A stretch of 43,454 nucleotides of DNA, taken from NCBI RefSeq assembly GCF_007004135.1, contig NZ_VJMG01000039.1, positions 1 to 43,454 on the forward strand, given 5' to 3'. Made by a program: the position numbers and the translations under genes. The notes below the pieces were generated by a model. The model did no database searches. It had not been told where the DNA came from and saw only the letters and a program-made list of their open reading frames with translations. Shown here one piece after another: positions 1 through 9,526 of this stretch. Position 1 is the first letter of the stretch. The number at the start of each line of letters is the position of its first letter. This stretch comes from Affinirhizobium straminoryzae. Its GTDB lineage: Bacteria > Pseudomonadota > Alphaproteobacteria > Rhizobiales > Rhizobiaceae.

Positions 1-2
1 TC

Positions 3-998
3 GAGGCCAAGGGCAACGACGCCTTCAATGCAGCGCCAGTCGGATCCGGTCCCTACAAGTTCGTGTCATGGCAAAAGGGTGTTTCCGTAGCTCTCTCTCG
101 CAATGACGACTACTGGGGCAAGAAGGGTCCGTTTGCGAAGGCGGAGTTCCGGGCCGTGCCGGATGCGGCCACCCGCCTTGCCAATCTTCAGGCGGGCACC
201 ACCGATCTGGCGGTTGGTCTTGATGTCGATCTTGCCGCGCAGCTGAAATCCTCGGCAACCGCCAAGCCGCTTTCGGTCCTAACCGAGCGCGTCGGCTATG
301 TGAAACTGAACCCAAACGTTGCGCCCTTCAACGACAAGCGCGTCCGCGAAGCCGTCGCCCGCTCGATCGACAAGGAAGGGATTGTCAACGGCCTGCTAGG
401 TGGTGTCGACAAGCCAGTCGCTCAAATGGTGACCACCTCGCATTTCGGCTATGTCGATGGCGTCGAAGGCTATGCCTTCGATCCGGCCAAGGCCAAGCAA
501 CTGGTGAAGGAGGCGGGAGCCGCAGGCAAGGCCGTGACCTTTGCCACGGCACCGGCATTCGACCAGCGGATCGTGCAGGCCATTGCCCAGATGATCGGCG
601 AGACCGGGCTGACAGTTAACATCGAAATGACGGATATGGCGACCTATCTGAAGCGCGCCCAGAGCGAGCCCGCCGCGCAGCCCTCCATCGCGTTTGGCCG
701 CTGGTCCTGCGCTTGCCAGGATGCCGATGGCGTTCTGTTCCCGCTGCTCCACTCATCCAGCTCGTGGTCATCCGTCTCCAACCCGGAGATCAACAAGCTT
801 CTTGAGGACGCCCGCAACACGCTGGACGAAAAGCGCCGCGTCGAAGACTACAAGACCGTCAGCACCTGGATGGCCAAGGAAGCACCGATCGTTCCGGTCT
901 ATCAGGCGGCCATCGTTTATGGCGCGGCCAAGAAGCTCGAATGGCAGCCGACAGCAAACGAAAGCCTGTTCCTCAACCGGATGACCTGGAAGGACTGA
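3..998 (+). CDS. ABC transporter substrate-binding protein, family 5 (5' truncated by window edge)
   Basis: This is the C-terminal part (about 331 residues) of a periplasmic solute-binding protein of the peptide/nickel (DppA/OppA, SBP_bac_5) family; the start lies before the window. The frame is open from base 3. The family hallmark PVGSGPYKF is near the start, followed by the usual DDYWGKKG segment and a VREAVARSID helix. It would capture a di- or oligopeptide-like ligand and deliver it to the permeases encoded immediately downstream. The reading frame of the next gene overlaps or abuts its stop, so it is the first visible gene of an operon running to 8048. The substrate cannot be read from the sequence. 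Confidence 0.95.
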   Translation, partial: EAKGNDAFNAAPVGSGPYKFVSWQKGVSVALSRNDDYWGKKGPFAKAEFRAVPDAATRLANLQAGTTDLAVGLDVDLAAQLKSSATAKPLSVLTERVGYVKLNPNVAPFNDKRVREAVARSIDKEGIVNGLLGGVDKPVAQMVTTSHFGYVDGVEGYAFDPAKAKQLVKEAGAAGKAVTFATAPAFDQRIVQAIAQMIGETGLTVNIEMTDMATYLKRAQSEPAAQPSIAFGRWSCACQDADGVLFPLLHSSSSWSSVSNPEINKLLEDARNTLDEKRRVEDYKTVSTWMAKEAPIVPVYQAAIVYGAAKKLEWQPTANESLFLNRMTWKD

Positions 999-1003
999 CG
1001 GAA

Positions 1004-1984
1004 TTGCAGGCAGGCCGCATCCTCGGCCTGCCTCCCAAACCAGAAACGGAATTCCCGGTGCCGGCCTTTTTCCTCAAGCGCATTTTTCAGGCCTTTATTG
1101 CCATTCTCGGCGTGGTCACCCTTATCTTCTTCCTGCAAAGGATGACGGGTGATCCGGTGCTTCTGCTCGTGCCGCAGAATGCGACCCGCGAAGATATAGA
1201 GGCCATGCGCTCGGCACTCGGTTTCGACCGGCCGCTCATCACACAATATTGGGATTATCTTTCCGGCATCCTGTTGCTCGATTTCGGACGCTCCTACGTG
1301 CAGAACGAACCGGTTTGGACGCTGATTGCCAGCCGCCTGCCCTATACGCTGATGCTGGCGGGCGGAGCGCTCACCGTAGCCTTCGGGCTCGGCATTCCGC
1401 TTGGGGTGACCATGGCGGTGCGGCGGGGACGCGCCGAGGCCAAAGCCATGATGGGGCTTGTGCTGGCGGGTCAATCCATGCCGACCTTCTGGAGCGCCAT
1501 TCTGATGATTATGGTCTTTGCAGTCTGGCTTGGCTGGCTGCCGCCCTCAGGCGCACGCGACTGGCAGAGCCTGATCATGCCCTCGATCGTGCTCGGGCTA
1601 CTCTCTATGGCAACCTTTGCCCGCGTTTCGCGGACCGCCGTCCTGGACGAACTGGAAAAGGACTATGTGCGCACCGGCCGCGCCAAGGGCCTGCCCATGC
1701 TGCGTATTGTGATGCGCCATCTGCTGCGCAATGCGGCGATCCCCGTCGTGACAGTCGCGGCGCTGGAAATCGCCAATCTTCTGGCTGGCGCGGTGATCGT
1801 TGAGACGGTGTTTGCCTGGCCGGGTCTGGGGCAGTTGACGGTGCAAGCAATCAGCGCGCGCGATTTCATGCTGGTTCAGGGCGTCGTTCTGCTGGGAGCA
1901 ACTACCGCCATCGTCCTCAACCTGATTGCCGATATTCTCTATAGTCTCATTGATCCGCGCATCCGCATGGAAGGAAGCGCCTGA
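1004..1984 (+). CDS. ABC transporter permease, DppB type
   Basis: Inner-membrane permease of the DppB/OppB family, about six hydrophobic segments. It has the family N-terminus (FFLKRIFQAF, then RMTGDPV) and the cytoplasmic ATPase-contact loop GRAKGLPMLRIV in the C-terminal half. The start is uncertain. An ATG at 941 would overlap the binding-protein gene by 58 bp and add a hydrophilic tail. A TTG at 1004 has a strong ribosome site (GGAAGGA, 988-994) at 9 nt spacing and gives 326 residues. A GTG at 1058 gives a family-like 308 residues. I chose 1004. The stop shares one base with the next ATG (TGATG), which suggests translational coupling. Confidence 0.9.
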   Translation: MQAGRILGLPPKPETEFPVPAFFLKRIFQAFIAILGVVTLIFFLQRMTGDPVLLLVPQNATREDIEAMRSALGFDRPLITQYWDYLSGILLLDFGRSYVQNEPVWTLIASRLPYTLMLAGGALTVAFGLGIPLGVTMAVRRGRAEAKAMMGLVLAGQSMPTFWSAILMIMVFAVWLGWLPPSGARDWQSLIMPSIVLGLLSMATFARVSRTAVLDELEKDYVRTGRAKGLPMLRIVMRHLLRNAAIPVVTVAALEIANLLAGAVIVETVFAWPGLGQLTVQAISARDFMLVQGVVLLGATTAIVLNLIADILYSLIDPRIRMEGSA

Positions 1985-2844
1985 TGGCAGCGACGACCGC
2001 CACAACGCCTCGCCCTACCAAGCGCTCCATTCCGTGGACGGTACTGCCGTTTGCAGCCATTCTGGTCGCCTTGCTGTTGATCGCGATCTTGGCTCCACTG
2101 GTTGCGCCGATGGACCCCAACACGCAGAACCTTTTGGCGCGGCTGAAAGCACCGGGGTTCCAGGCACGCGGCATGACCTATTTCCTCGGTTCTGACGAAC
2201 TGGGCCGTGATGTGCTGAGCCGCCTGATTTATGGTGCACGGGTTTCGCTGCTGGTCGCTTTCGCCTCCGTGACCCTATCAGGCATTTTCGGCACCGTCGT
2301 CGGCATGATCGCCGCCTTCTATCGCGGCTGGACTGAAACGCTCATCATGCGGCTGGTGGATATTGTCCTGTCGGTTCCGGCGATCCTGCTTGCCATCATC
2401 ACGGTTGCGGTGCTGGGACCGAGCTTTGCAAATGTCGTGATCGTGCTTTCCATGACCCGTTGGCCCCGCTATGCGCGTGTCGCCTATGGGCAAACGCTTT
2501 CCGTCGCCAATATGCCCTATGTGCGCCTATCCCGCTTCATGGGGGCGGGGTGGCTGCGGCTTCTCTCACGCCACATCCTGCCCAACATTGCCGGTGCGCT
2601 GATCGTTGTCGCGACGCTGGAGTTCGGCCTGATGGTTCTGTTCGAAGCGGGCCTGTCCTTCCTCGGTCTCGGCGTGCAACCGCCAACCGCAAGCTGGGGT
2701 GCCATGCTGGCGACCGGCCGCAATTACGTGGCGACCGCCTGGTGGATCGCCACATTCCCCGGACTGGCGCTGTTCCTGCTGGTTCTTTCCATCAATCTCA
2801 TCGGCGACCACATCCGTGACCGCCTCGATCCCCGCGGCAGGTAG
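1984..2844 (+). CDS. ABC transporter permease, DppC type
   Basis: Second inner-membrane permease (286 residues) of the DppC/OppC family, partner of the preceding DppB-type protein. The N-terminal membrane segment is followed by the periplasmic family motif LGSDELGRDVLSRLIYGARVS near residues 63-83. The cytoplasmic coupling loop (RFMGAGWLRLLSRHILPN) is near residues 185-202, and LSFLGLGVQPP near residue 230 is also typical. It starts on the ATG that overlaps the upstream stop by one base. The gene is followed after 10 bp by an SDR gene rather than by the usual ATPase genes. Confidence 0.95.
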   Translation: MAATTATTPRPTKRSIPWTVLPFAAILVALLLIAILAPLVAPMDPNTQNLLARLKAPGFQARGMTYFLGSDELGRDVLSRLIYGARVSLLVAFASVTLSGIFGTVVGMIAAFYRGWTETLIMRLVDIVLSVPAILLAIITVAVLGPSFANVVIVLSMTRWPRYARVAYGQTLSVANMPYVRLSRFMGAGWLRLLSRHILPNIAGALIVVATLEFGLMVLFEAGLSFLGLGVQPPTASWGAMLATGRNYVATAWWIATFPGLALFLLVLSINLIGDHIRDRLDPRGR

Positions 2845-2854
2845 GAGTTAGTCC

Positions 2855-3643
2855 ATGAATTTCGTCAATGAGTTTCAGGGTAAGAAGGTTATCGTCACCG
2901 GCGCTGGCGGCATTATCGGCGGGTGGATCGCGGAAGCCTTTGCAAGGGAAGGTGCGCTCGTCTGCCTGACGGATCGCAGTCTGGAGCGGATTGAAAACCG
3001 CAAGGCCTCACTTGACGGCAAGGGACATCTGGCGCTGGCCGCCGACCTCACGGATGCGGCTTCGCTCATTGCATTTGCCGATCACGTGGCCAAGGCCTGG
3101 GGTGCGCCGGATATTCTCGTCAACAATGCCGGTATCTACCCCTCCGGCTTCCTGCTCGATATCTCGTTCGACGACTGGGACGCGATCTTCGACATCAATC
3201 TGCGCGCACCCTTCATTCTGTCGCAGCTTTTCGCCAAGCAAATGATTGCCGCCGGCAAGGGCGGATCGATCGTCAACATCTCTTCGGGTGCCGCCCGCAA
3301 GATGCGCACCACCGTCGTCCCCTATTGCACGTCGAAGACGGCCCTCGACCGGCTGACGAAGGGCTTTGCGATCGAGCTTGCGGAATATGGCATCCGGGTG
3401 AATGCGGTGGAGCCGGGCTTTGCCGCCGGCAGTGATGTCAGCGCTCTGACGCAGGATCACGTCTCCAACGTAACCGCCTCCATTCCGCTCGGACGCGCCT
3501 CCTCTGCCGCCGATGTCGGTGCCGCCGTGCTCTACGTTAGCTCCGAGGCCGCAGCCTACATGACCGGTGCCACGATCACCGTCGATGGCGGCAATTCCAT
3601 CGGTTCGCAGGTGGTTTTCCAGGCGAAGAAAAAAGCGCTTTGA
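2855..3643 (+). CDS. SDR family NAD(P)-dependent oxidoreductase
   Basis: Cytoplasmic short-chain dehydrogenase/reductase of 262 residues, the normal length for a classical SDR. The cofactor-binding motif VTGAGGIIGG lies near residues 14-23, NNAGIYPSG follows in the middle, the catalytic serine is in VNISSG, and the YxxxK pair is in PYCTSK. The C-terminal ITVDGG is typical. It sits between permease and hydrolase genes of an ABC operon, so it probably oxidises or reduces the imported compound or its product. The ribosome site is GTAGGAG, 7-10 bp before ATG. The substrate cannot be assigned. Confidence 0.92.
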   Translation: MNFVNEFQGKKVIVTGAGGIIGGWIAEAFAREGALVCLTDRSLERIENRKASLDGKGHLALAADLTDAASLIAFADHVAKAWGAPDILVNNAGIYPSGFLLDISFDDWDAIFDINLRAPFILSQLFAKQMIAAGKGGSIVNISSGAARKMRTTVVPYCTSKTALDRLTKGFAIELAEYGIRVNAVEPGFAAGSDVSALTQDHVSNVTASIPLGRASSAADVGAAVLYVSSEAAAYMTGATITVDGGNSIGSQVVFQAKKKAL

Positions 3644-3657
3644 CAGGGAGTTGAATT

Positions 3658-4569
3658 GTGTCCGATCCACTCTCGACCAAATTCCCCTGGCCTGCCTATC
3701 AGTGGCCTGAGGGCAAACAATCCGCCGTCCTGCTGTCGGTCGATGTCGATGCGCATGTGCCCTACATGTGGGCGCATCGCGATGGCGTACCCGACCGGCT
3801 CGGCACGCTGGAAATCCGCCGCTTCGGGCCGCGCACCGGGATCTACCGTTTGCTTGATCTGTTTGCGCGCTATGATGTGCGCGCGAGCTTCTATGTGCCC
3901 GCCCTGACCGCCGAGGCCTATCCCGAAATGCTCCCGGCCATTCTCGAGGGCGGCCACGAGATTGGCCTGCATGGCTATTTCCACGAGATCGTTGCCGATG
4001 CCAGCGACGCGGAATTCACCGGCGCGCTCGAGGCCAGTCTCGAGTTGTTCCGCAGAGAGATCGGTCGCGCACCGGTCGGCTTCCGCTCCCCGGCCTGGGA
4101 GATGACGCCGCATATGCTCTCCGAAATCCGCGGAGTGGGCTTGGCCTACGATTCCTCGCTGTCCGGCTTCGACCATCCTTACGAGATCGATGGCATGGTG
4201 GAAATCCCGGTCCAGTGGGCGCTGGATGACGCCATCTTCTTCAAGTTCGAGGGCGGTGGCCGCGACAAGTGGCCCTATCAGTCCGGGCAGGCGGTCCTTC
4301 AGGATTGGATCAGCGAATGGCAGGCCCTGCACCGGTTCGGCGGCCTTTTCACCTTGACGGTTCACGACTGGATTTCCGGTCGCGGCCAGCGCATCGCGCT
4401 TCTTGAAAAGCTGCTCGACACGATCACCGCCGCCCCGGACAGCTGGATTGCGACGGCTGAGGAGATCGCAGCCCATCACGCCTCTTCGACCAATGTCAGA
4501 AAACATGCAGTTGGCCCAGAGATACCGGCAGCCATCGGAAACCGGAGGTTCGGGCAGAGCCATGGCTGA
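3658..4569 (+). CDS. Polysaccharide deacetylase (NodB-homology) family protein
   Basis: Carbohydrate-esterase-4/NodB fold protein of 303 residues, starting on GTG with ribosome site CAGGGAG. The family metal and catalytic motifs are visible: DVDAH (Asp pair) near residue 30, HGYFHE (HxxxH) near residue 105, GFRSPAWE near residue 140 and YDSSLSG after it. There is no signal peptide, so it is probably cytoplasmic. Cytoplasmic members are often amidohydrolases acting on small C-N bonds (PuuE allantoinase is the known example) rather than cell-wall deacetylases. Inside a peptide-type ABC operon, an amide-hydrolysing role is a reasonable inference. The last 8 bp overlap the next gene. Confidence 0.88.
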   Translation: MSDPLSTKFPWPAYQWPEGKQSAVLLSVDVDAHVPYMWAHRDGVPDRLGTLEIRRFGPRTGIYRLLDLFARYDVRASFYVPALTAEAYPEMLPAILEGGHEIGLHGYFHEIVADASDAEFTGALEASLELFRREIGRAPVGFRSPAWEMTPHMLSEIRGVGLAYDSSLSGFDHPYEIDGMVEIPVQWALDDAIFFKFEGGGRDKWPYQSGQAVLQDWISEWQALHRFGGLFTLTVHDWISGRGQRIALLEKLLDTITAAPDSWIATAEEIAAHHASSTNVRKHAVGPEIPAAIGNRRFGQSHG

Positions 4570-6106
4570 GGAGTGGAACGTGAGCAAGCAGGCGAGCCGC
4601 AGCACCGGAGGCCTGGTCGCCTGTCAAAACTGGCTGGCCTCCGAAGCGGGTGCGGCGGTGCTTCGGCGCGGCGGCAATGCCATGGACGCGGCCGTGACCA
4701 CGGCCCTGACGCTGAGCGTGGTGGAGCCATGGTTGTCAGGCATTGGCGGTGGCGGTTTTCTGCTGCGGGCGGATGGTGCAACGGGAGAGGTGGACGCCCT
4801 CGACTTCAATGTCCGGTCCTCCCGCAATCTCGATCCCAAAGATTATCCGCTCGCCTCCGGGCGCGATGGAGACTGGTTCAACTGGCCGCAGGTGCAAGGG
4901 GACCGGAACCTGATCGGCTATGGTTCGATCTGTGTCCCCGGTGCCATTGCCGGCCTTTCGGAAGCCTTGGCCAAATTCGGCACGATCAGCTTTGCCGAGG
5001 CGCTGCAGCCCGCCATCGAGCACGCTGAAAAGGGGCTGGTCATCGACTGGTTCACCAGTCTCTGTCTTGCCATCGATGCCGAAGGTCTTGCGCGTTTTCC
5101 GGCATCGGCTTCTCTTTTTCTCGATAATGGCAGGGCACCCCGCGTGCCGGAAACAGGCAAGAGCCGGACGATCCCCATGCCGCGCAAGGCCACTATGCTG
5201 GAGCGGCTGGCGCAATACGGTGCACGCGACTTCTACGAGGGCGAAACAGCCCACATGATCGTGTCAGACCTTCAGGCCGGGGGATCACCGATTGATCTGG
5301 GCGAGATGCGCAATTACAAGCCCCACTGGTCCAAGCCATTAGCGATTGACTTCCATGGCCTGAGGGTCAATGCCATGCCGGGACTATCCGGTGGTCCAAC
5401 GCTGGTCGCGGCCTTGGCCGAGCTCAACAAGACCCTGCCGGATCAGGATGCGCTTTCCAGCAGCACGGCGCTGGCCTTTGCCCGCGCGATCCGACGCGCC
5501 TCGGAGCACCGGCTGAAGACGCTGGGGCATGGCAGCGCTGGCGAAAGCTGCACGACCCATATCAGCGTCGTGGACAGCCAAGGCACCATGGTGTCGCTCA
5601 CCAACACGCTTCTCTCCCGTTTCGGGTCGAAGGTGGTGCTACCCTCTCTGGACCTGTTGATGAACAACGGCATGATGTGGTTCGACCCTCGCCCCGGCCA
5701 GCCCAATTCCATCGCGCCCGGCGTGCAGCCGCTCGCCAATATGTGTCCCATCATCGCCACCGAAAACGGCCGGCCGAAACTGGCTCTCGGGGCCGCGGGC
5801 GGGCGTCAGATCATGCCCGCAGTGGCACAGATCCTCTCTTATGTCGCAGCCTATGGTCACTCGCTGGAGGAGGCCTTCCATATGCCACGTCTCGATGCGA
5901 GTGGTGTCACTCTGCGAGTGAATGAAATCGCTCGGCACGATATCGCAGCCCGGCTCGGCAAGGAGTTCCCGGTCGAGATCATTGCCGACACGCTTTATCC
6001 GGTGAACTTCGCCATTCCCTCTGCCGTCATGCGGGAGGGGGAGGAGAATATCGGCATGGCGCATCCGCGCCATCCTTGGGCTGCGGTGGGAAGGCAAGAG
6101 GCATGA
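4562..6106 (+). CDS. Gamma-glutamyltransferase-family Ntn hydrolase, probably not gamma-glutamyl specific
   Basis: 514-residue member of the GGT family, starting at ATG 4562; upstream in-frame codons would run deep into the deacetylase gene. The autoprocessing/nucleophile motif CTTHISVVD places the catalytic Thr at residue 331, and the oxyanion GG is in GAAGGRQ. No signal peptide is present, unlike periplasmic E. coli GGT. Aligned by eye to E. coli GGT from memory, the gamma-glutamyl contacts are all changed: R114 to Asn, N411 to Leu, Q430 to Gly, D433 to Trp, S462-S463 to Ala-Asn. It should therefore act on another amide. The stop overlaps the next gene by 4 bp (ATGA). Confidence 0.88.
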   Translation: MAEEWNVSKQASRSTGGLVACQNWLASEAGAAVLRRGGNAMDAAVTTALTLSVVEPWLSGIGGGGFLLRADGATGEVDALDFNVRSSRNLDPKDYPLASGRDGDWFNWPQVQGDRNLIGYGSICVPGAIAGLSEALAKFGTISFAEALQPAIEHAEKGLVIDWFTSLCLAIDAEGLARFPASASLFLDNGRAPRVPETGKSRTIPMPRKATMLERLAQYGARDFYEGETAHMIVSDLQAGGSPIDLGEMRNYKPHWSKPLAIDFHGLRVNAMPGLSGGPTLVAALAELNKTLPDQDALSSSTALAFARAIRRASEHRLKTLGHGSAGESCTTHISVVDSQGTMVSLTNTLLSRFGSKVVLPSLDLLMNNGMMWFDPRPGQPNSIAPGVQPLANMCPIIATENGRPKLALGAAGGRQIMPAVAQILSYVAAYGHSLEEAFHMPRLDASGVTLRVNEIARHDIAARLGKEFPVEIIADTLYPVNFAIPSAVMREGEENIGMAHPRHPWAAVGRQEA

Positions 6107-7074
6107 GCCATCCCCTTCTCAGCGTAGACGAACTGCGGGTGACGATTGGCGGCCAGCCGGTGGTGGATGGCATCAGCTTTGACATTGCTCAGGGCGAGAT
6201 CCTTTCGCTCGTCGGCGAATCCGGTTGCGGCAAGTCTATGACGGCGTTTTCCGTCATGGGACTTTTGCCGCGCGCGGCGCGTCTTTCAGGCGGTCGGGTG
6301 ATGCTGGACGGCACGGAACTGAGCGCACTGACGGAAACCGAGCTTCAGGCATTGCGCGGCAACGAACTCGCCATGATCTTTCAGGAGCCCGTCGCCTCGC
6401 TGAACCCGCTGATGAAGATCGGTCGCCAGATCGAGGAAAGCCTTATCGTCCACCGCGGTCTCGAAGGGCGCGAAGCCAGACGTGCCGCGATCGACATGCT
6501 GGCGGAAGTGGGCATTCCCGAGCCGGAGATCCGCGCCGGGCAATATCCGTTCGAACTCTCGGGCGGCATGTGTCAGCGTGCCATGATCGCCATGGCGCTG
6601 ATCTGTCGTCCGCGCCTGCTGATTGCCGACGAGCCGACGACGGCGCTGGATGTGACCATCCAGGCGCAGATCCTGGATCTGATGAAGAAGCTGCGCGACG
6701 AGACGGGCACGGCCATTCTTCTGATTACCCATGACATGGGCGTGGTGGCCGAGATGGCTGACCGCGTGGCTGTGATGTATGCTGGTCGCGTGATCGAGAC
6801 CGCCCCGGTCGACGCGCTCTTTGCTCGGCAGGAACATCCTTATACCCGGCTGCTTCTGAAGACCATTCCGCGGCTCGATGGTGAGCCGAAGGAGACACTG
6901 CCTGTCATCGAGGGCCTGGTGCCGGATATCGGTCAATGGCCAGAAGGGTGCCGGTTCAGCCCGCGTTGCCCACTGGCCAACGACGCCTGCCGCAAAGCTG
7001 TACCGCCTCTGGCGAGCCGACGGGACATCGGCAGCACGGCCTGCTGGCATGCCGAACAGGTAGGAGCGATCTGA
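6103..7074 (+). CDS. ABC transporter ATP-binding protein, DppD type
   Basis: Cytoplasmic ATPase of 323 residues for a peptide-type importer. Walker A (GESGCGKSM) is near residue 40, the Q-loop follows in [11 protein letters not shown], the signature LSGGMCQR is near residue 155 and Walker B is LLIADEPT. The C-terminal oligopeptide-transporter extension with RFSPRCP is present. The ATG lies in the ATGA overlap with the upstream GGT-like gene, so an earlier in-frame codon at 6076 is unlikely. It pairs with the next gene to energise the DppB/DppC permeases at the start of the operon. Confidence 0.95.
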   Translation: MSHPLLSVDELRVTIGGQPVVDGISFDIAQGEILSLVGESGCGKSMTAFSVMGLLPRAARLSGGRVMLDGTELSALTETELQALRGNELAMIFQEPVASLNPLMKIGRQIEESLIVHRGLEGREARRAAIDMLAEVGIPEPEIRAGQYPFELSGGMCQRAMIAMALICRPRLLIADEPTTALDVTIQAQILDLMKKLRDETGTAILLITHDMGVVAEMADRVAVMYAGRVIETAPVDALFARQEHPYTRLLLKTIPRLDGEPKETLPVIEGLVPDIGQWPEGCRFSPRCPLANDACRKAVPPLASRRDIGSTACWHAEQVGAI

Positions 7075-8048
7075 TGGTAGAGCCTCTTCTCTCGGTGAGC
7101 GACCTGAAAGTGCACTACCCCATCCGCGGTGGTCTGTTCGGTCGACCGGTCGGTTACGTGAAGGCCGTCGACGGCATCGATATCTCGATCGCGCCGGGGG
7201 AAAGCGTTGCCCTTGTTGGCGAATCCGGCTGCGGCAAGTCAACTCTCGGTGCCGCAATCCTTGGAATGACCCGGCCGACAGCGGGAGAAATCCGGTTTGA
7301 CGGCAAGCCGGTGATCCATGGCGAGGCTTCGAGAGCGCGCAACCTGTCGCGCGATATCCAGATCGTCTTCCAGGACCCGGCGTCAGCGCTCAACCCGAAA
7401 CTTTCGATCGGTGAAAGCATTGCCGAGCCGCTGGCGATCCATGGCGTCGGAACTGCTGCAGAAAGAAAAACGCGCGTCGAGGAATTATTGGGCCTTGTCG
7501 GTCTGCATGCCGGCCATGCGACGCGCAAGCCCAATGCCTTTTCCGGCGGGCAGAGGCAGCGCATCGTCATTGCCCGTGCCCTTGCGCTGAACCCCAAACT
7601 GTTGATTCTGGATGAGCCTGTGTCGGCGCTTGATGTCTCCATCCGCTCGCAAATCCTGAACCTGCTGCTCGATCTTCAGAAACATTTCGGCCTCTCCTAC
7701 CTCTTCATCAGTCATGATCTATCGGTGGTGCGGCACTTTGCCGATCGGGTTGCGGTCATGTATCTGGGGCATATCGTTGAAACCGGCGCGACGCAGGATG
7801 TCTTCGCCAACCCTGTTCATCCCTACACTGAGGCCCTTCTCTCCGCGGTGCCCTTGCCGGATCCGATGGCACAGCGCACCCGCCGACGCATCATCCTGAA
7901 AGGTGATCTGCCGAGTCCAGCCAATCCTCCAAAGGGCTGCAAATTCGTCACCCGCTGTCCGCTGGCGCAATCGGTCTGCCATGAGAGGCAGCCGGAACTG
8001 CGTCGGGTTGCGCATGCTCACGCCTCAGCCTGCCATCTGCGCGCATGA
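7074..8048 (+). CDS. ABC transporter ATP-binding protein, DppF type
   Basis: Second ATPase (324 residues) of the importer. Walker [11 protein letters not shown]-loop VFQDPASALNP, signature FSGGQRQR, Walker B LLILDEP and the H-loop FISHDLS are all intact. The C-terminal extension with GCKFVTRCPLAQ is characteristic of OppF/DppF proteins. The ATG overlaps the upstream stop by one base (TGATG); the longer open frame back to 6936 is only the preceding gene read in another frame. It is the last gene of the operon: 393 bp without an intact gene follow, and no clear terminator was seen. Confidence 0.95.
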   Translation: MVEPLLSVSDLKVHYPIRGGLFGRPVGYVKAVDGIDISIAPGESVALVGESGCGKSTLGAAILGMTRPTAGEIRFDGKPVIHGEASRARNLSRDIQIVFQDPASALNPKLSIGESIAEPLAIHGVGTAAERKTRVEELLGLVGLHAGHATRKPNAFSGGQRQRIVIARALALNPKLLILDEPVSALDVSIRSQILNLLLDLQKHFGLSYLFISHDLSVVRHFADRVAVMYLGHIVETGATQDVFANPVHPYTEALLSAVPLPDPMAQRTRRRIILKGDLPSPANPPKGCKFVTRCPLAQSVCHERQPELRRVAHAHASACHLRA

Positions 8049-8267
8049 TAAATCGAGTGTTTTTGATTGAGGCGAGCCAGAAGACGGTGCAGCTTGATTT
8101 TGCAAGCAGCGTCAATTGCGATGTGTGGGGTTGGACCAAGAACGGCAGCGACCATGAGTTGCGGGGCTAATTTGCGGCGCATATCTCGCGTTTTATGTAG
8201 CGCTTCAAGACCGAAAATGTCGATGGCATTGCATGTTCTTGCGGCGATCGAACCACCGACCCGTTAT

Positions 8268-8402
8268 TCAACAGCAAAGGAACGGCACTGCTTGGTTTCC
8301 AGCCTTTCTCCTCTCAAGAGGCCTTGCAGAATCCGATGGCCGGCAAACGGGTAGTCGAGATGCAGTTCGTCGATCATCCTCAAGGAAGCCGACATTCTCG
8401 GC
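8268..8402 (-). pseudogene. IS3-family transposase (OrfB) relic
   Basis: On the minus strand this stretch encodes IDELHLDYPFAGHRILQGLL, which closely matches the conserved N-terminal part of IS3-family OrfB transposases (typically IDELHLE-PFAG-RML). It is preceded by a plausible SASLRM lead-in. After about 12 further residues the frame ends in a stop and the similarity is lost. Only this short core survives, with no DDE residues and no visible terminal repeats. It marks an old insertion immediately upstream of the truncated groEL. The remaining sequence between 8049 and 8267 has no assignable function. Confidence 0.7.
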
Positions 8403-8435
8403 ATCGTTGCCTGATACTGCGTAGATAAGGGGTGA

Positions 8436-9350
<915 letters not shown>

Positions 9351-9362
9351 ATCAAGCTTGGA

Positions 9363-9400
9363 GGACGACGCCAGACGCATAAATCTGGCGGCGTCCTTTT
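9363..9400 (+). terminator. Rho-independent terminator after the groEL remnant
   Basis: A 13-bp stem with one mismatch (GGACGACGCCAGA paired with TCTGGCGGCGTCC, 9363-9375 and 9384-9396) encloses an 8-nt loop and is followed by TTTT. It lies 12 bp after the groEL stop. Confidence 0.85.
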
Positions 9401-9526
9401 GTGCTGAGTGCGGACCCACAACGTCATCCGCACGGCTGGGACTGTTTCGAAGCGTATGGTCGCATCCGAGAGCATCGCGCTTTCGAAGCCCGGGCTCTGC
9501 TCCACAGCGCAAGATCCGATAGAACC

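Noticed and set aside
4403..4561. N-terminal extension of the GGT-like protein
   Set aside because: The extra 53 residues are the deacetylase gene read in another frame; family similarity begins after ATG 4562.
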